This document shows, piece by piece, positions 53,308 through 64,000 of a stretch of 64,000 nt of DNA. The stretch lies in NCBI GenBank assembly GCA_016928165.1, contig JAFGLH010000128.1:1-64000 (forward strand), given 5' to 3'. Within the stretch, counting starts at the first letter, position 1. Each line of letters begins with the position of its first letter. A program made the translations under genes and the position numbers. The notes beneath the pieces are model-generated. The model worked only from the letters and a program-made list of their open reading frames with translations, had not been told where the DNA came from and made no database searches. This stretch comes from Pirellulales bacterium. GTDB lineage: Bacteria > Planctomycetota > Planctomycetia > Pirellulales > Thermoguttaceae.

Positions 53308-55124
53308 CCCACTCGACGCCGCAATTCGATGAGCTGGCCGACCTGGTTTGGGCACTGTCCAACGACAGGCTCGACGCCGAGGGCGGAGCGAGTTTGCAAC
53401 GGCTGCTCGAATCGGACGCCGCCAATCGTCGCGTCTATCTCGAATTGATGGACCAATTCGCGTTGTTGGAATGGGAAAGCGCGGAACGGACCGTGGAAGC
53501 CGGAAAACATGGAGACTTGGAAACTGCGGTTTCGCCGCTAGAGATTTCCACCCTTTCCCCACTCCCTTCTCCTCTCTCACCTCTCGCCGTCGGCGGTCCG
53601 CTCTTCTCCTACATGGTCGCCACAGTGGTCTTGTGTTTGATGTTGCTCGGGGCCTGGGCTTATAAGATTTCACACGTTCGCGATCAGCATTACGTCGACA
53701 ATAGCCGGAGGCAAACTGCCTCCGGTCCGTCGGAGCAACCGGAATTGGTCTTTGTCGGCCGGATCACCGGCATGAAAGACTGCCGCTGGTCCGACCCCGA
53801 CACCTATACGATAGTCGGAGCGTCGGTCCCGCTGGATCGCGAATACGCATTGGCCTCCGGCCTGATGGAAATTACCTACGCCGGCGGCGCGAAAGTGATC
53901 CTCGAAGGCCCCTGTACGTACAATATTGAATCGTCCGCCGGCGGCTTTTTAGCGCGCGGAAAGCTGACGGCTAAAATCAGAACTCAAAGCTCAAAGCCCA
54001 AAGCTCAAAGCTCGGAACTCTTTGCCTTCTCCCCGTTTCTCTCTCCCCTCTTCTCTGTCCGCACTCCCACCGCCGTCGTCACCGACCTCGGCACGGAGTT
54101 CGGCGTCGAAGTCGATGAGAACGGCGACACCACTTCTCACGTGTTCGAGGGTAAGATTGTGGTTAAGGCGGGGATTCGGAATTCGGAAAAACGCCCCATG
54201 ACTGCAGTGGGTGACACTGGTTTAGCCAGTGGCACTCAGCGACAACTCAAGGCTGGGGAATCCATTCAAGTAAGTAGGGTGCGTGCTGGCACGCACCATG
54301 ACTCCGCGGCCGAAACTGTGCGTTTCACACACCCTGCGACCCCGCCGAAGTTCGTCCGCCGCTTGTACGAACCGCCAAAAATGCTTGATCTGTTGGACAT
54401 CGTCGCCGGCGGAAACGGTTTGGGCAACAGAAGAGAACGAGGAATCGACCCCACCACCGGCATGACGGATCCCATGTTGCTAGTTATACAACGGAAAGGC
54501 GACGGCCAGTACCATACGGTAGCGACAAACGGATTGATTGACGGAGTATTTCTTCCTAAAGGCGGCAAGCATCCGGCGCAACTGGATTCGTCCGGACATT
54601 ATTTCGACGGATTTACACGCACGTCGGGCACGTCGGGCAGCAGTATCTGGGTACGCGCGGCTGAAATAAGCACAAGCGATCAGAAAAAGGACCGCTGGCA
54701 GTGGGTGTATTCCATAGGTCGCGGCGGACAGTACATGCCCGACGGTCGAGGATTGCTTTGCATACACGCCAATGCGGGAATAACCTTCGATCTGGCGGCC
54801 ATGCGAAAACTTTTCGACGGATCACGCCCGGCGCGATTTCGCTCCGTCGCCGCACTTGCCGATGCCGCGCTCGTCATGCCTGATAAAAATCCTCACGGCA
54901 TGGTCGATCTATGGCTCTTTGTGGACGGCCTTTTGAAAATGCAACGTCAAGGGTTGGGACCGCAAGACAAACCGGTCGATATCAATGTCAAACTTGAAGC
55001 AGGAGACCGGTTCCTTACTATTGTTGTGACCGACTTCAACACCTTGGCCACTTTCGATTGGGCGATTTTCGGCGACCCCGTTTTGGAAATGAAACCTACC
55101 GACGAAGAAAACAGACTCAGATGA
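53304..55124 (+). CDS. FecR / LamG-like domain protein
   Basis: GTGA overlap with the sigma factor gene; TM segment; YAGGAKVILEGPCTYNIESSAGGFLARGKLTAKI...TPTAVVTDLGTEFGVEVDENGDTTSHVFEGKIVV. Confidence 0.82.
   Translation: MTHSTPQFDELADLVWALSNDRLDAEGGASLQRLLESDAANRRVYLELMDQFALLEWESAERTVEAGKHGDLETAVSPLEISTLSPLPSPLSPLAVGGPLFSYMVATVVLCLMLLGAWAYKISHVRDQHYVDNSRRQTASGPSEQPELVFVGRITGMKDCRWSDPDTYTIVGASVPLDREYALASGLMEITYAGGAKVILEGPCTYNIESSAGGFLARGKLTAKIRTQSSKPKAQSSELFAFSPFLSPLFSVRTPTAVVTDLGTEFGVEVDENGDTTSHVFEGKIVVKAGIRNSEKRPMTAVGDTGLASGTQRQLKAGESIQVSRVRAGTHHDSAAETVRFTHPATPPKFVRRLYEPPKMLDLLDIVAGGNGLGNRRERGIDPTTGMTDPMLLVIQRKGDGQYHTVATNGLIDGVFLPKGGKHPAQLDSSGHYFDGFTRTSGTSGSSIWVRAAEISTSDQKKDRWQWVYSIGRGGQYMPDGRGLLCIHANAGITFDLAAMRKLFDGSRPARFRSVAALADAALVMPDKNPHGMVDLWLFVDGLLKMQRQGLGPQDKPVDINVKLEAGDRFLTIVVTDFNTLATFDWAIFGDPVLEMKPTDEENRLR
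53705..53725. repeat. Intragenic hairpin CCGGAGGCA-AAC-TGCCTCCGG
   Basis: 9-bp perfect arms, within the FecR/LamG CDS. Confidence 0.7.
54211..54300. repeat. Two intragenic hairpin repeats (GTGACACTGGTTTAGCCAGTGGCAC; GTAGGGTGCGTGCTGGCACGCACCATG)
   Basis: Both in frame within the FecR/LamG CDS; similar intergenic units at 48096 and 27945. Confidence 0.75.
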
Positions 55125-55236
55125 AATCGACGGAGGGCGCGCCTATGAAATAGACTCGAAAACCGTTTGTTTTGTTTCAGCCGTCATATCGCTGAAGCAA
55201 TTTCCGTTTTTCACTTCTTTCAAGGAGACCACAGCT

Positions 55237-56193
55237 ATGTTCAAAAAGTATCCATCAATTCTGGTTTTGGCCGTATTCATGGTTGGCCTACTGGGTAGTT
55301 CAGCGGCATATGCCGACACAATTCTGCTTAACGACACATTCGATTCATCTGGAGCGACGAGGGGCAACGACGCAAACGATCCGCGGGACACGGATTGGTG
55401 GGCCGTGGGAACGTCCTTCGACGATCCGGCGACCGATATGTATTTGACCACGGACTACGGAGCGGGCGGAATCAACAGCGGAAATGCCTTGATGGTGAAC
55501 GCCAACAATACATTCGGTTACGTTTGGGCAGGTTTCCCCGCCGTTACGCTGAATAACACCGGAGACTGGGTGGAGTTGAATTTCGATTTGCGGTTAACCG
55601 GTGCCCTCACGGCACAGAACCTTGCGTTTCGGGTAGGGCTTTATTCCTCGGCGTCCGGCGCAGCGGGGATGCCCTCGGCCGACAAAACTGATGACGTCAT
55701 TTACCTCAACGACATGGATGGATACGTGATCTACACGGGTACGAATACGACGAGTGCGACGTCGCTGTACACCCGAAGGGAAACGGACGATGCCGTAACT
55801 TCCACTATTCTCACTGCCACCACGGCCGACAAAAATAATTTCGACGCCCCGACGGGAACCGCTTCATTAGACACAAACAAACACGCAATCAGCTTAAAGC
55901 TGGTCCGCACAGACACCGGTGCTAACAACGCCGGTGTGAGGGTCATATACTCAATCGACGGGGCCCTGTTGGCCGACAACACCGACGATGGAACGTTGGG
56001 TGGATCAGGCTCTGATCCATTCGGATTTCTATCGACCTTCGACGGCCTCTGCATTGCGCACACCAGGTCCGATTATGATTTCCTGATCGATAACGTTTCC
56101 GTAACGACAAACGTCCCTGAGCCGTCCACGCTGGTACTGCTCGGTTGCGGTCTGATCGGCCTGCTGGCCTACGCTTGGAAGAAACGCAAGTAG
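55237..56193 (+). CDS. PEP-CTERM sorting domain-containing protein
   Basis: Signal peptide and C-terminus [27 protein letters not shown]. Confidence 0.92.
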   Translation: MFKKYPSILVLAVFMVGLLGSSAAYADTILLNDTFDSSGATRGNDANDPRDTDWWAVGTSFDDPATDMYLTTDYGAGGINSGNALMVNANNTFGYVWAGFPAVTLNNTGDWVELNFDLRLTGALTAQNLAFRVGLYSSASGAAGMPSADKTDDVIYLNDMDGYVIYTGTNTTSATSLYTRRETDDAVTSTILTATTADKNNFDAPTGTASLDTNKHAISLKLVRTDTGANNAGVRVIYSIDGALLADNTDDGTLGGSGSDPFGFLSTFDGLCIAHTRSDYDFLIDNVSVTTNVPEPSTLVLLGCGLIGLLAYAWKKRK

Positions 56194-56278
56194 GAGAGCA
56201 TGTAAACCTGTCGCCACATACCTGTTGGGACGGCGGTTCAACCGCCGCCCCAACAACGATACTTCAGGAATTCACGGC

Positions 56279-57415
56279 ATGAATACCATCCGACCAACCC
56301 CTGGCGCCGTGAAGACGCGGCGGCTAAACGATTGCAACACGCCGTCGTGCCGACGGCGGCTAAACATAATTCCCCGCGACTGCGGTCGCGGGGCGTTGCC
56401 CGAATCCCCGAATCCCCGAATCCCGGAATCCTCGCCCCTACATGGTTTCACGTTGGTCGAGCTTTTGGTCGTGATTACGATAATCGGCATTTTGATCGCC
56501 CTGTTGTTGCCGGCGGTGCAGGCGGCTCGCGAGGCGGCGCGTCGATTGCATTGCACGAACAATCTTAAGCAACTCGGGCTGGCGTTGCATAATTATCACG
56601 AATCACACAGCCATTTCCCGGCCGCCGAGGCGATTACCGTACCGGAGCAATGCGGCACGGACTGTCGCGGCACGCCGCTGTTCATCGCGTTGCTGCCGTA
56701 TTTTGAACAGGCAAATCTCTCGGAATTGTACGATTTCAGCGTCATGCGCGGATGGATGCAGTGGGCCTCGAATAACAATATATTGGCCCAGGAGCGGCTT
56801 GATCTCTTCCAGTGTCCCAGCGACGACACTCCGACGGATTGTCCGAATATGCGCGCCTATTTCGGCGTCGCCGGGGGGAAAACCGTTTATAACCAGCATG
56901 GAGGAGGAGATTTCGGTGAAGTTTGCATCGACGGCCTGTTCCGAATCAACGTCTGGTATCGTTTCGCCGACGTCAGCGACGGCACTTCCACTACTTTGGT
57001 TTTCGGCGAAAGCATGCATCCGACTTTTTGGGGCAATGCCACGTGCTATTCGGGCGGCGGCGGTTGGCCCTCTTTCAGCCCAAATTACGGGACTTCGAGG
57101 GGAGCGCCGGTCGGTTGGTACAACGGTTGCTCATGCAATCCGAATGCAACCAATGATGATTGCGCCATCCCCGACCAGCACCTGGCAAGAGTGTGCCGCA
57201 CAACCTTACTGGCGCTCAACGCCCCTATGGAAAATATTGCTTTAACAAGTCAGACGGCCAATGACGTTCCTTTCAGCAGCTATCACAGCGGCGGCGCCCA
57301 TTTCGCCTTCGCCGACGGACACGTGAGCTTCATCAACGACTCGATCAATTTCGACGTCTACCAGGCGCTAAGCACCATCGCCAGCGGCGAGATCATTTCG
57401 GGCCTCGATCATTAA
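56279..57415 (+). CDS. DUF1559 domain protein with prepilin-type N-terminal methylation motif
   Basis: [60 protein letters not shown]-terminal [21 protein letters not shown]. Start uncertain. Confidence 0.93.
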   Translation: MNTIRPTPGAVKTRRLNDCNTPSCRRRLNIIPRDCGRGALPESPNPRIPESSPLHGFTLVELLVVITIIGILIALLLPAVQAAREAARRLHCTNNLKQLGLALHNYHESHSHFPAAEAITVPEQCGTDCRGTPLFIALLPYFEQANLSELYDFSVMRGWMQWASNNNILAQERLDLFQCPSDDTPTDCPNMRAYFGVAGGKTVYNQHGGGDFGEVCIDGLFRINVWYRFADVSDGTSTTLVFGESMHPTFWGNATCYSGGGGWPSFSPNYGTSRGAPVGWYNGCSCNPNATNDDCAIPDQHLARVCRTTLLALNAPMENIALTSQTANDVPFSSYHSGGAHFAFADGHVSFINDSINFDVYQALSTIASGEIISGLDH

Positions 57416-57498
57416 ACCGCAACTCGGCCAAGAAGTACACGGCACGCTTGCGACGTCTCAGTCGGCGAAGGGGCCGTGGTCGATTGCGCCGCAAACGA

Positions 57499-58785
<1,287 letters not shown>

Positions 58786-59444
58786 TGTACCTAGTAACGT
58801 TCTCCTTAGCGCAACGGCCCATTTCGGGCAGTGGCGCGAATAGAATAAGCCCCCATACCAACCAAGTTCGATGCCGGTCTTTCTGCTGGGACGTGGAGTT
58901 GTTGCGACCTACCACAAAAACCCAGTTTGCTAGGTTTGACACCGGTCTGGACGACCGGGCATCAACGTCAAGAAGTAATTCCCCATGCGGCGAAATACCC
59001 GCGCCCTGCTGCTGAGCAGATTGCTTTCAGGCGAAACACCGAAAAAGTATTTATCGGCTTACGGCAGAAAGCCTTGGATCGAGAGGCGTCCTCAATCATT
59101 CGCGGGAAACAACCCGTTACGCAAAGCAGCCCATGATTTCATATCAAGGGGCCCAGAACGCCTACTGCCAAGCAGAACTCAAACAATGGTTATCTTAACC
59201 GCACGTAGGCTCGTGTCAAGCGATATTTCGAAGGTTTCTAAATAAGAAACCCAACTGTTGTATTTTAACTTATCGTCATTGATTCGGCAAGCCATTTAGT
59301 CATTCTCAGACGTTATAGTAGCAAAGAATCGGCAATTTCGACATAAACCCGACTATTTATCATCACTTCCACCCCGATCCGTTCCGATAAATAGACGACG
59401 AGATCGGGTTTAGATAGGCATTTATATGCGTGAGGATAGGTAAT

Positions 59445-60743
59445 ATGAACAAAAAAGTCGGCATTTTTTGTCTGCTGCTTGCCACATCAATCCCTCCAAA
59501 GGTGGGATTGTCGCAACAACAGATTCAGTTGGAACCGACGCTTGAAATCGCCCAACGCCTTGCCGGGCAATCGAACCGGCTTGTTATGATCCAGTTTTGG
59601 GCCCAATGGTGCGTAGTATGCGGGCGGATGGACGCGGAGGTATTCAGCCAACCGGAAGTGGCGGCGGTGCTCAACCAAAAGTATGTGCCTGTGAAGATCA
59701 ATGCCGACCACTTTCCGGCCACGGCGCATCGCTACGGAATTACCGCTTTGCCCACTACGGTAATAATCAGTCCAGATGGCAAATTGTTGAAAACGATCCG
59801 AGGTCGTCTGGAAACAGCCGCATATCTGGCGGTCTTGAACCGTGTTGCCGCCGAGGCGGAACAACGCAGGGCAATGACAAGCGCTCGGATACCCACCGGT
59901 GAAGCGGCGGCAACCGTTCAGCCGAATGTCTCTTCGACCGCCGAATCATCGCAATCCGCTTCGGTACCCACCAACCGATATACAGCCTCGCAGCCGCCGG
60001 ATGAGCCAGCTCCAAATATGCCTGATCCCCGCAACCATTCACAATCGAGATACGCGCCCTCTCACGAGTTTTTTTCACCACCGGCGGTTAATAGCAATGT
60101 ACCGGAAACTCAAAACCCCCGATATGGCAATCCACCTCCGGCGATAGGCGAGCCATCGTCACAAGCGCCGTCGGGGCCTGCTTACGGTGCTCAAGTGCCC
60201 CAAACCACAGCACCTCCGCAACGGCCGGCAGATTCTGCTTATGGCTCGCAGGCAGCCCCTGCTACCATGCCTCAACAACAGCCGATCGCACCCAGCAATC
60301 AGTCTCCGCCGGCCATGGCGGCTCGGCATCCGGCGGCTCCGACCGACGCGCCGGCTCCGTCTTTCAATCCGCCATTGTGCCTGGATGGATACTGCCCGGT
60401 TTCCCTGTGCGAGAAGCAACAATGGATTCCTGGCGACCTTCGTTGGGGGGCGATCCACCGCGGTCGCACTTACCTTTTCAGCGGGCCGGAGGAACAACGC
60501 CGCTTCTTTGGCGATCCCGACCGTTTCGCCCCGGTTGGATCTGGAAACGACATAGTGCTGGCCGCCGAGCAAGGGCGAGCCGTGTCCGGCCGCCGAGAAC
60601 ACGGAGTGTTTTACGGCAATCGAGTTTATCTGTTTTCCAGCGAGGAGTCGCTGGCCAGATTCGCCGAGAAGCCGGAAGTCTACTCGAGTCAAGTCCTCAA
60701 CGCAACGCGTTCGGGAACGTCCACCGGACAACAATTACACTAA
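59445..60743 (+). CDS. Thioredoxin-domain protein with Pro/Ala/Gln-rich linker and C-terminal YHS-like region
   Basis: MIQFWAQWCVVCGRMDAEVFSQPEV; ITALPTTVIISPDGKLL; C-terminal LCLDGYCPVSLCEKQQWIPGDLRWGAIHRGRTYLFSGPEEQRRFFGDPDRFAPV. Confidence 0.75.
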   Translation: MNKKVGIFCLLLATSIPPKVGLSQQQIQLEPTLEIAQRLAGQSNRLVMIQFWAQWCVVCGRMDAEVFSQPEVAAVLNQKYVPVKINADHFPATAHRYGITALPTTVIISPDGKLLKTIRGRLETAAYLAVLNRVAAEAEQRRAMTSARIPTGEAAATVQPNVSSTAESSQSASVPTNRYTASQPPDEPAPNMPDPRNHSQSRYAPSHEFFSPPAVNSNVPETQNPRYGNPPPAIGEPSSQAPSGPAYGAQVPQTTAPPQRPADSAYGSQAAPATMPQQQPIAPSNQSPPAMAARHPAAPTDAPAPSFNPPLCLDGYCPVSLCEKQQWIPGDLRWGAIHRGRTYLFSGPEEQRRFFGDPDRFAPVGSGNDIVLAAEQGRAVSGRREHGVFYGNRVYLFSSEESLARFAEKPEVYSSQVLNATRSGTSTGQQLH

Positions 60744-61061
60744 ATTTGATGTTCCGCTTGTTGAGGAAAGGCTTAATTCTGTTTCCCTCACTCCGCGTGT
60801 GAACCTCTTGACCTCGATGCTCCTTATTAGCAAGTAAACGGAGGCGAATGTGACGCGTTTGAACAGTGCGTTCCCGCGCAAATCGCGGGAACGAAACAAG
60901 GGCAATTTCTCTCTCAAGCCACCCATATCGCCTTTTTTGACAACTCCCCTAGCGTAATTCGTCCGTTGAGACTAAACTCTGATGTCCGTGCTCGACTTTT
61001 CCGATTAGGAAGATTGTGTACATAGCGCTGGGTAACTGAGATATACACAAGGAGCGATGTT

Positions 61062-63212
61062 GTGCCCCGATTTCGGACGTTCGCATATTGCTGGCTTGGC
61101 TGTTTTTTGCTGACTTCTGGCGAGATGGGGCTGCTTGCCGAGGAAATCCGTTTTAGCGAAAGGCTGCTGCCGGATAGCACGCAGGGATTTTTCGCCGTCT
61201 CAAGCGTGGAAAAGCTGAACGAGCACTGGGAGAAGACCCAACTCGGCCACCTGATGGCCGATCCGGTGATGGAACCGTTCACCAAGGACGTGCAGCGACA
61301 GTTCGAGAGTCGATGGTCGAGCGTTCACGAGCGATTAGGGCTGACATTGAAGGACATGGCGGGGGTGTCTAGCGGCGACGTGGGCATCGGCCTTATCGCC
61401 TGCGAGGCGGACAAGGCCGCCTTGGCCATAGTAATGGACGTTACGGGCAAGTTGCCTCAGGCACGAGAGATGATTGATAAGGTCAGCAAGGCCCAATTGA
61501 AACGTGGGGCCAAACGGAGCGAAATGAAGCTCGAAAACTACCCGGACGTGGTGATCATTTTCGATATGCCCGAATCGGTGGAAGAATGCGAAGCGAAAAA
61601 GAGCGGCTCGCAAAAGGAAGAGAATGGTCTGCCAGTCGAAAAAGAATCAGCCGACGAGGCCCCGCCGATCGCCCCCCCGGCCGCCGAAGGCGACGATACG
61701 ATCGCTGTGACCAAAGAAATCAAGATCAAAGATGCGCTCGAAGTCGAGGAGAAACCGGTTGTCCCAGGCGACAAGGAGGAAGTCTTTCAACCCGCTCCCC
61801 CTCCAAAAAAACCACCTTCCCGGCAGTCATTCTATTGTCTTACGGACAACCTGCTGATTATTACCGACGACCTGAGCGTTCTCAAAGGGATATTGGGGCG
61901 GAAGTCGGGTGAAGGCGACGACAGTCTGGCCGACAGCAAACCGTTCCAGATCGTGATGAAGCGTTGTGCCGAGGATTACGGAGAGTCGCCGCCGCAGATG
62001 CGTTGGTTTCTCAGTCCGCTGGGCTACGCCGAGGCTGCCCGAGCCGCCACGCCTGAACACCGCCGTCGCAAAGGAAAGAGCATCCTCGAAGTGATGAAGA
62101 ACCAAGGGGTCGAGGCCGTTCAAGGGATGGGCGGATTGGCCGACTTCTCCTCGGAGGGATACGAATTGATTCACCGCACGACGGTCTACGCGCCGCGGCC
62201 CTACGTGCAGTCGATGAAGATGTTGGTCTTTCTCAACCGGGAAGATTTTGTGCCTCAGGACTGGGTGCCGCGCGACATCGCCACCTACACCACCTTTTAC
62301 TTCGACATCCTCAACGCCTTCGACAATTTCGGACCGTTGTTCGACGAGTTGGTCGGTCAAGGCACCAAGGATGCTTGGAAAGAGGCGGTGGACGGACTTA
62401 AGCTGGACCCCAAAGGCCCCCAGGTCGATCTCCGTGAGGACTTGGTCAAACACCTTGGTTATCGGGTAAGCATGTTAACCGACTATCGCTTGCCGATCAG
62501 CACCACCAGCGAGCGGCTTTTGTTCGCCATCGAGGTTAATGACGCCGAGGCGGTTGCGAAAGCGATAGAAAAACTACTCAAGACCGATCCCACCGTAAAG
62601 CGGCGCGAAAAGGCCGGACATGTCATTTGGGAAATAGTCGGCGAAAAGGCGGAACCGCCGAAAATGGAGCTTGATTTCGGCGGCGTGCCGCACATTGCGC
62701 CCATTCGACCGCCGGAAGAGGACGATCCCTGGGAAGATGAAGAAGAAGAACGCAAACCGCTGCTTCCTCACGCGGCCGTGACCGTGTGCAAGGGCCATCT
62801 GTTTGTTGCCTCGCACATCGACTTCCTGTTGAAGATCATCGCCCCGGAAGAGGAGCCGGACTTGCTCCGGGACGACGTCGATTATCAATTGGTCGCGGCA
62901 GAGATTGACAAGTTCAAGCCGGATGAAAAATGCTTCCGCTTCTTTTCGCGGACCGACGAGGAATATCGCTCTACTTACGAGTTGATCCGCCAGAACAAGA
63001 TGCCCGAGAGCGAGACCATGCTCGCCAGAATGTTGAACGTGCTGTTCGGCGAGGGCAAGAAAGGGACGCCCCGCGCACAGAAGATCGACGGCAGCCAATT
63101 ACCCGACTACCAAGTGGTGCGCCGTTATCTAGGCCCGGCAGGAATGCAGATCACCAGCGAGAAGGACGGCTGGTTCCTGAAAGGCTTCACGTTGAGCAAA
63201 GAGGCGGAGTGA
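61062..63212 (+). CDS. Conserved hypothetical exported protein
   Basis: GTG start with AAGGAG SD; signal peptide; 716 aa uninterrupted; family not confidently recognised. Confidence 0.7.
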   Translation: MPRFRTFAYCWLGCFLLTSGEMGLLAEEIRFSERLLPDSTQGFFAVSSVEKLNEHWEKTQLGHLMADPVMEPFTKDVQRQFESRWSSVHERLGLTLKDMAGVSSGDVGIGLIACEADKAALAIVMDVTGKLPQAREMIDKVSKAQLKRGAKRSEMKLENYPDVVIIFDMPESVEECEAKKSGSQKEENGLPVEKESADEAPPIAPPAAEGDDTIAVTKEIKIKDALEVEEKPVVPGDKEEVFQPAPPPKKPPSRQSFYCLTDNLLIITDDLSVLKGILGRKSGEGDDSLADSKPFQIVMKRCAEDYGESPPQMRWFLSPLGYAEAARAATPEHRRRKGKSILEVMKNQGVEAVQGMGGLADFSSEGYELIHRTTVYAPRPYVQSMKMLVFLNREDFVPQDWVPRDIATYTTFYFDILNAFDNFGPLFDELVGQGTKDAWKEAVDGLKLDPKGPQVDLREDLVKHLGYRVSMLTDYRLPISTTSERLLFAIEVNDAEAVAKAIEKLLKTDPTVKRREKAGHVIWEIVGEKAEPPKMELDFGGVPHIAPIRPPEEDDPWEDEEEERKPLLPHAAVTVCKGHLFVASHIDFLLKIIAPEEEPDLLRDDVDYQLVAAEIDKFKPDEKCFRFFSRTDEEYRSTYELIRQNKMPESETMLARMLNVLFGEGKKGTPRAQKIDGSQLPDYQVVRRYLGPAGMQITSEKDGWFLKGFTLSKEAE

Positions 63213-63227
63213 TTTTCCCCCGCCTAC

Positions 63228-63851
63228 TTATTTCTGGCTCTGTTGGTAAATCGCCTCGACAAGCCCCTGCACGTCCTTGAACTTTTTCTTCGTGGCCAGC
63301 GCCGCGTCGAGCAACCGTCGGGCGTCGCTCTCCGAATGGCCTAGGCCGCGGAGCAACTGGAACGTCTCGGAGACCACGTCTGGCTCGACTTGCGACTCGT
63401 GTTTTTGGCCGCGATCGACCATGAGGGCGAACTTGGGCACCTTGCGGCGCAACTTGGCCACGATCCGCTCGGCCATCGCCGGTCCGATGCCCGGCAGGCT
63501 GGAGAGTGCTTTGGCGTCCTGTTCCTCGATTGCCGTGGCAACTTCTTTCACCGGCCGGACCATCGCACGGAGCGCCTTTTTCACGCCTACTCCATCCACC
63601 TCGCAGAAGAGTTCGAAAAACTCCCGCTCGACTTCGCTGAGGAAACCGATCATCCGCGGCGTCATTCGCCCCTGCATCGGGTTGCCCTCGAGGTATTCGA
63701 TCGTGTGCAGGCTAATCGTCCGGTCGAGCTCCCCCTGCAACTGCCGTCGGGTAAACTCGGGAATCAGTATTTCGTACTCGCAGGCGTCGACGGCGAGCGT
63801 AAGGGTGTTTTCGTACAGCGCGGCGAGTCGGCCGGTAATCTTGGTTATCAC
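63228..63851 (-). CDS. ruvA: Holliday junction branch migration protein RuvA
   Basis: [57 protein letters not shown]. Confidence 0.94.
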   Translation of the reverse strand: MITKITGRLAALYENTLTLAVDACEYEILIPEFTRRQLQGELDRTISLHTIEYLEGNPMQGRMTPRMIGFLSEVEREFFELFCEVDGVGVKKALRAMVRPVKEVATAIEEQDAKALSSLPGIGPAMAERIVAKLRRKVPKFALMVDRGQKHESQVEPDVVSETFQLLRGLGHSESDARRLLDAALATKKKFKDVQGLVEAIYQQSQK

Positions 63852-64000
63852 GGTGTTGATTTTGTGGTTAGAGTAGATAAGTACGCTGTCAAAGTAAAAA
63901 TTGAGCTTGTCTGTTTAAAGTGGCCGTATGCAGCCACGGTAAACGGCTTGCCCCAAATTAAAACCTGACGGAACACTACCGTAGAATCTCCGCCTCGATG

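Noticed and set aside
58927-59245. Small ORFs between rho and the thioredoxin-like gene
   Set aside because: No domain, no consistent start context; treated as intergenic.
60869-60893. GTTCCCGCG-CAAAT-CGCGGGAAC hairpin as a terminator
   Set aside because: No following T-tract and no clear placement relative to a transcript end; may just be another hairpin repeat.

Overview
64 kb of a Planctomycetota-type chromosome. Supporting markers are DUF1559/prepilin-type, BBP7-type, DUF1207, PEP-CTERM and ECF-sigma/FecR proteins, plus an N-terminal LEERTLLS motif. The window's left ~10.4 kb is one giant minus-strand ORF (>=3,478 codons, open at the window edge, so absent from the ORF track). It encodes a surface-type repeat protein with many DxDGDFVVxW repeats, Ig/SwmB-like modules and an embedded trypsin-like serine protease domain with an apparently intact His-Asp-Ser triad. 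Downstream are: a TIGR03032-like gene; a BBP7-like porin; a FAAL-ACP-alpha-oxoamine synthase fusion; an HK / sigma-54 RR pair; a TetR-RND efflux operon with a clear palindromic operator; a rhamnose block (rhaA, rhaT with a large insertion, GH78, PPi-PFK); a PAS-sigma-54 activator with a GAFTDA loop; hemG/hemY-type PPOX; a CHASE-PAS histidine kinase; a LysR/RACo-like pair; an ANL-SDR-ACP-PKS mini-cluster; an ECF sigma/FecR-LamG/PEP-CTERM/DUF1559 block; rho; a thioredoxin-YHS-like protein; and ruvA. The most unusual points are: (i) the giant protein with an internal S1-type protease; (ii) the KS-AT protein whose AT has lost both catalytic residues (GHSxGE->GHGLGE, HS->YC) and which ends in a STAS domain; (iii) REPIN-like paired hairpin repeats flanking ACP+PKS, with related single hairpins inserted in frame inside coding sequences. 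All family calls are from motif recognition; no database search was run.
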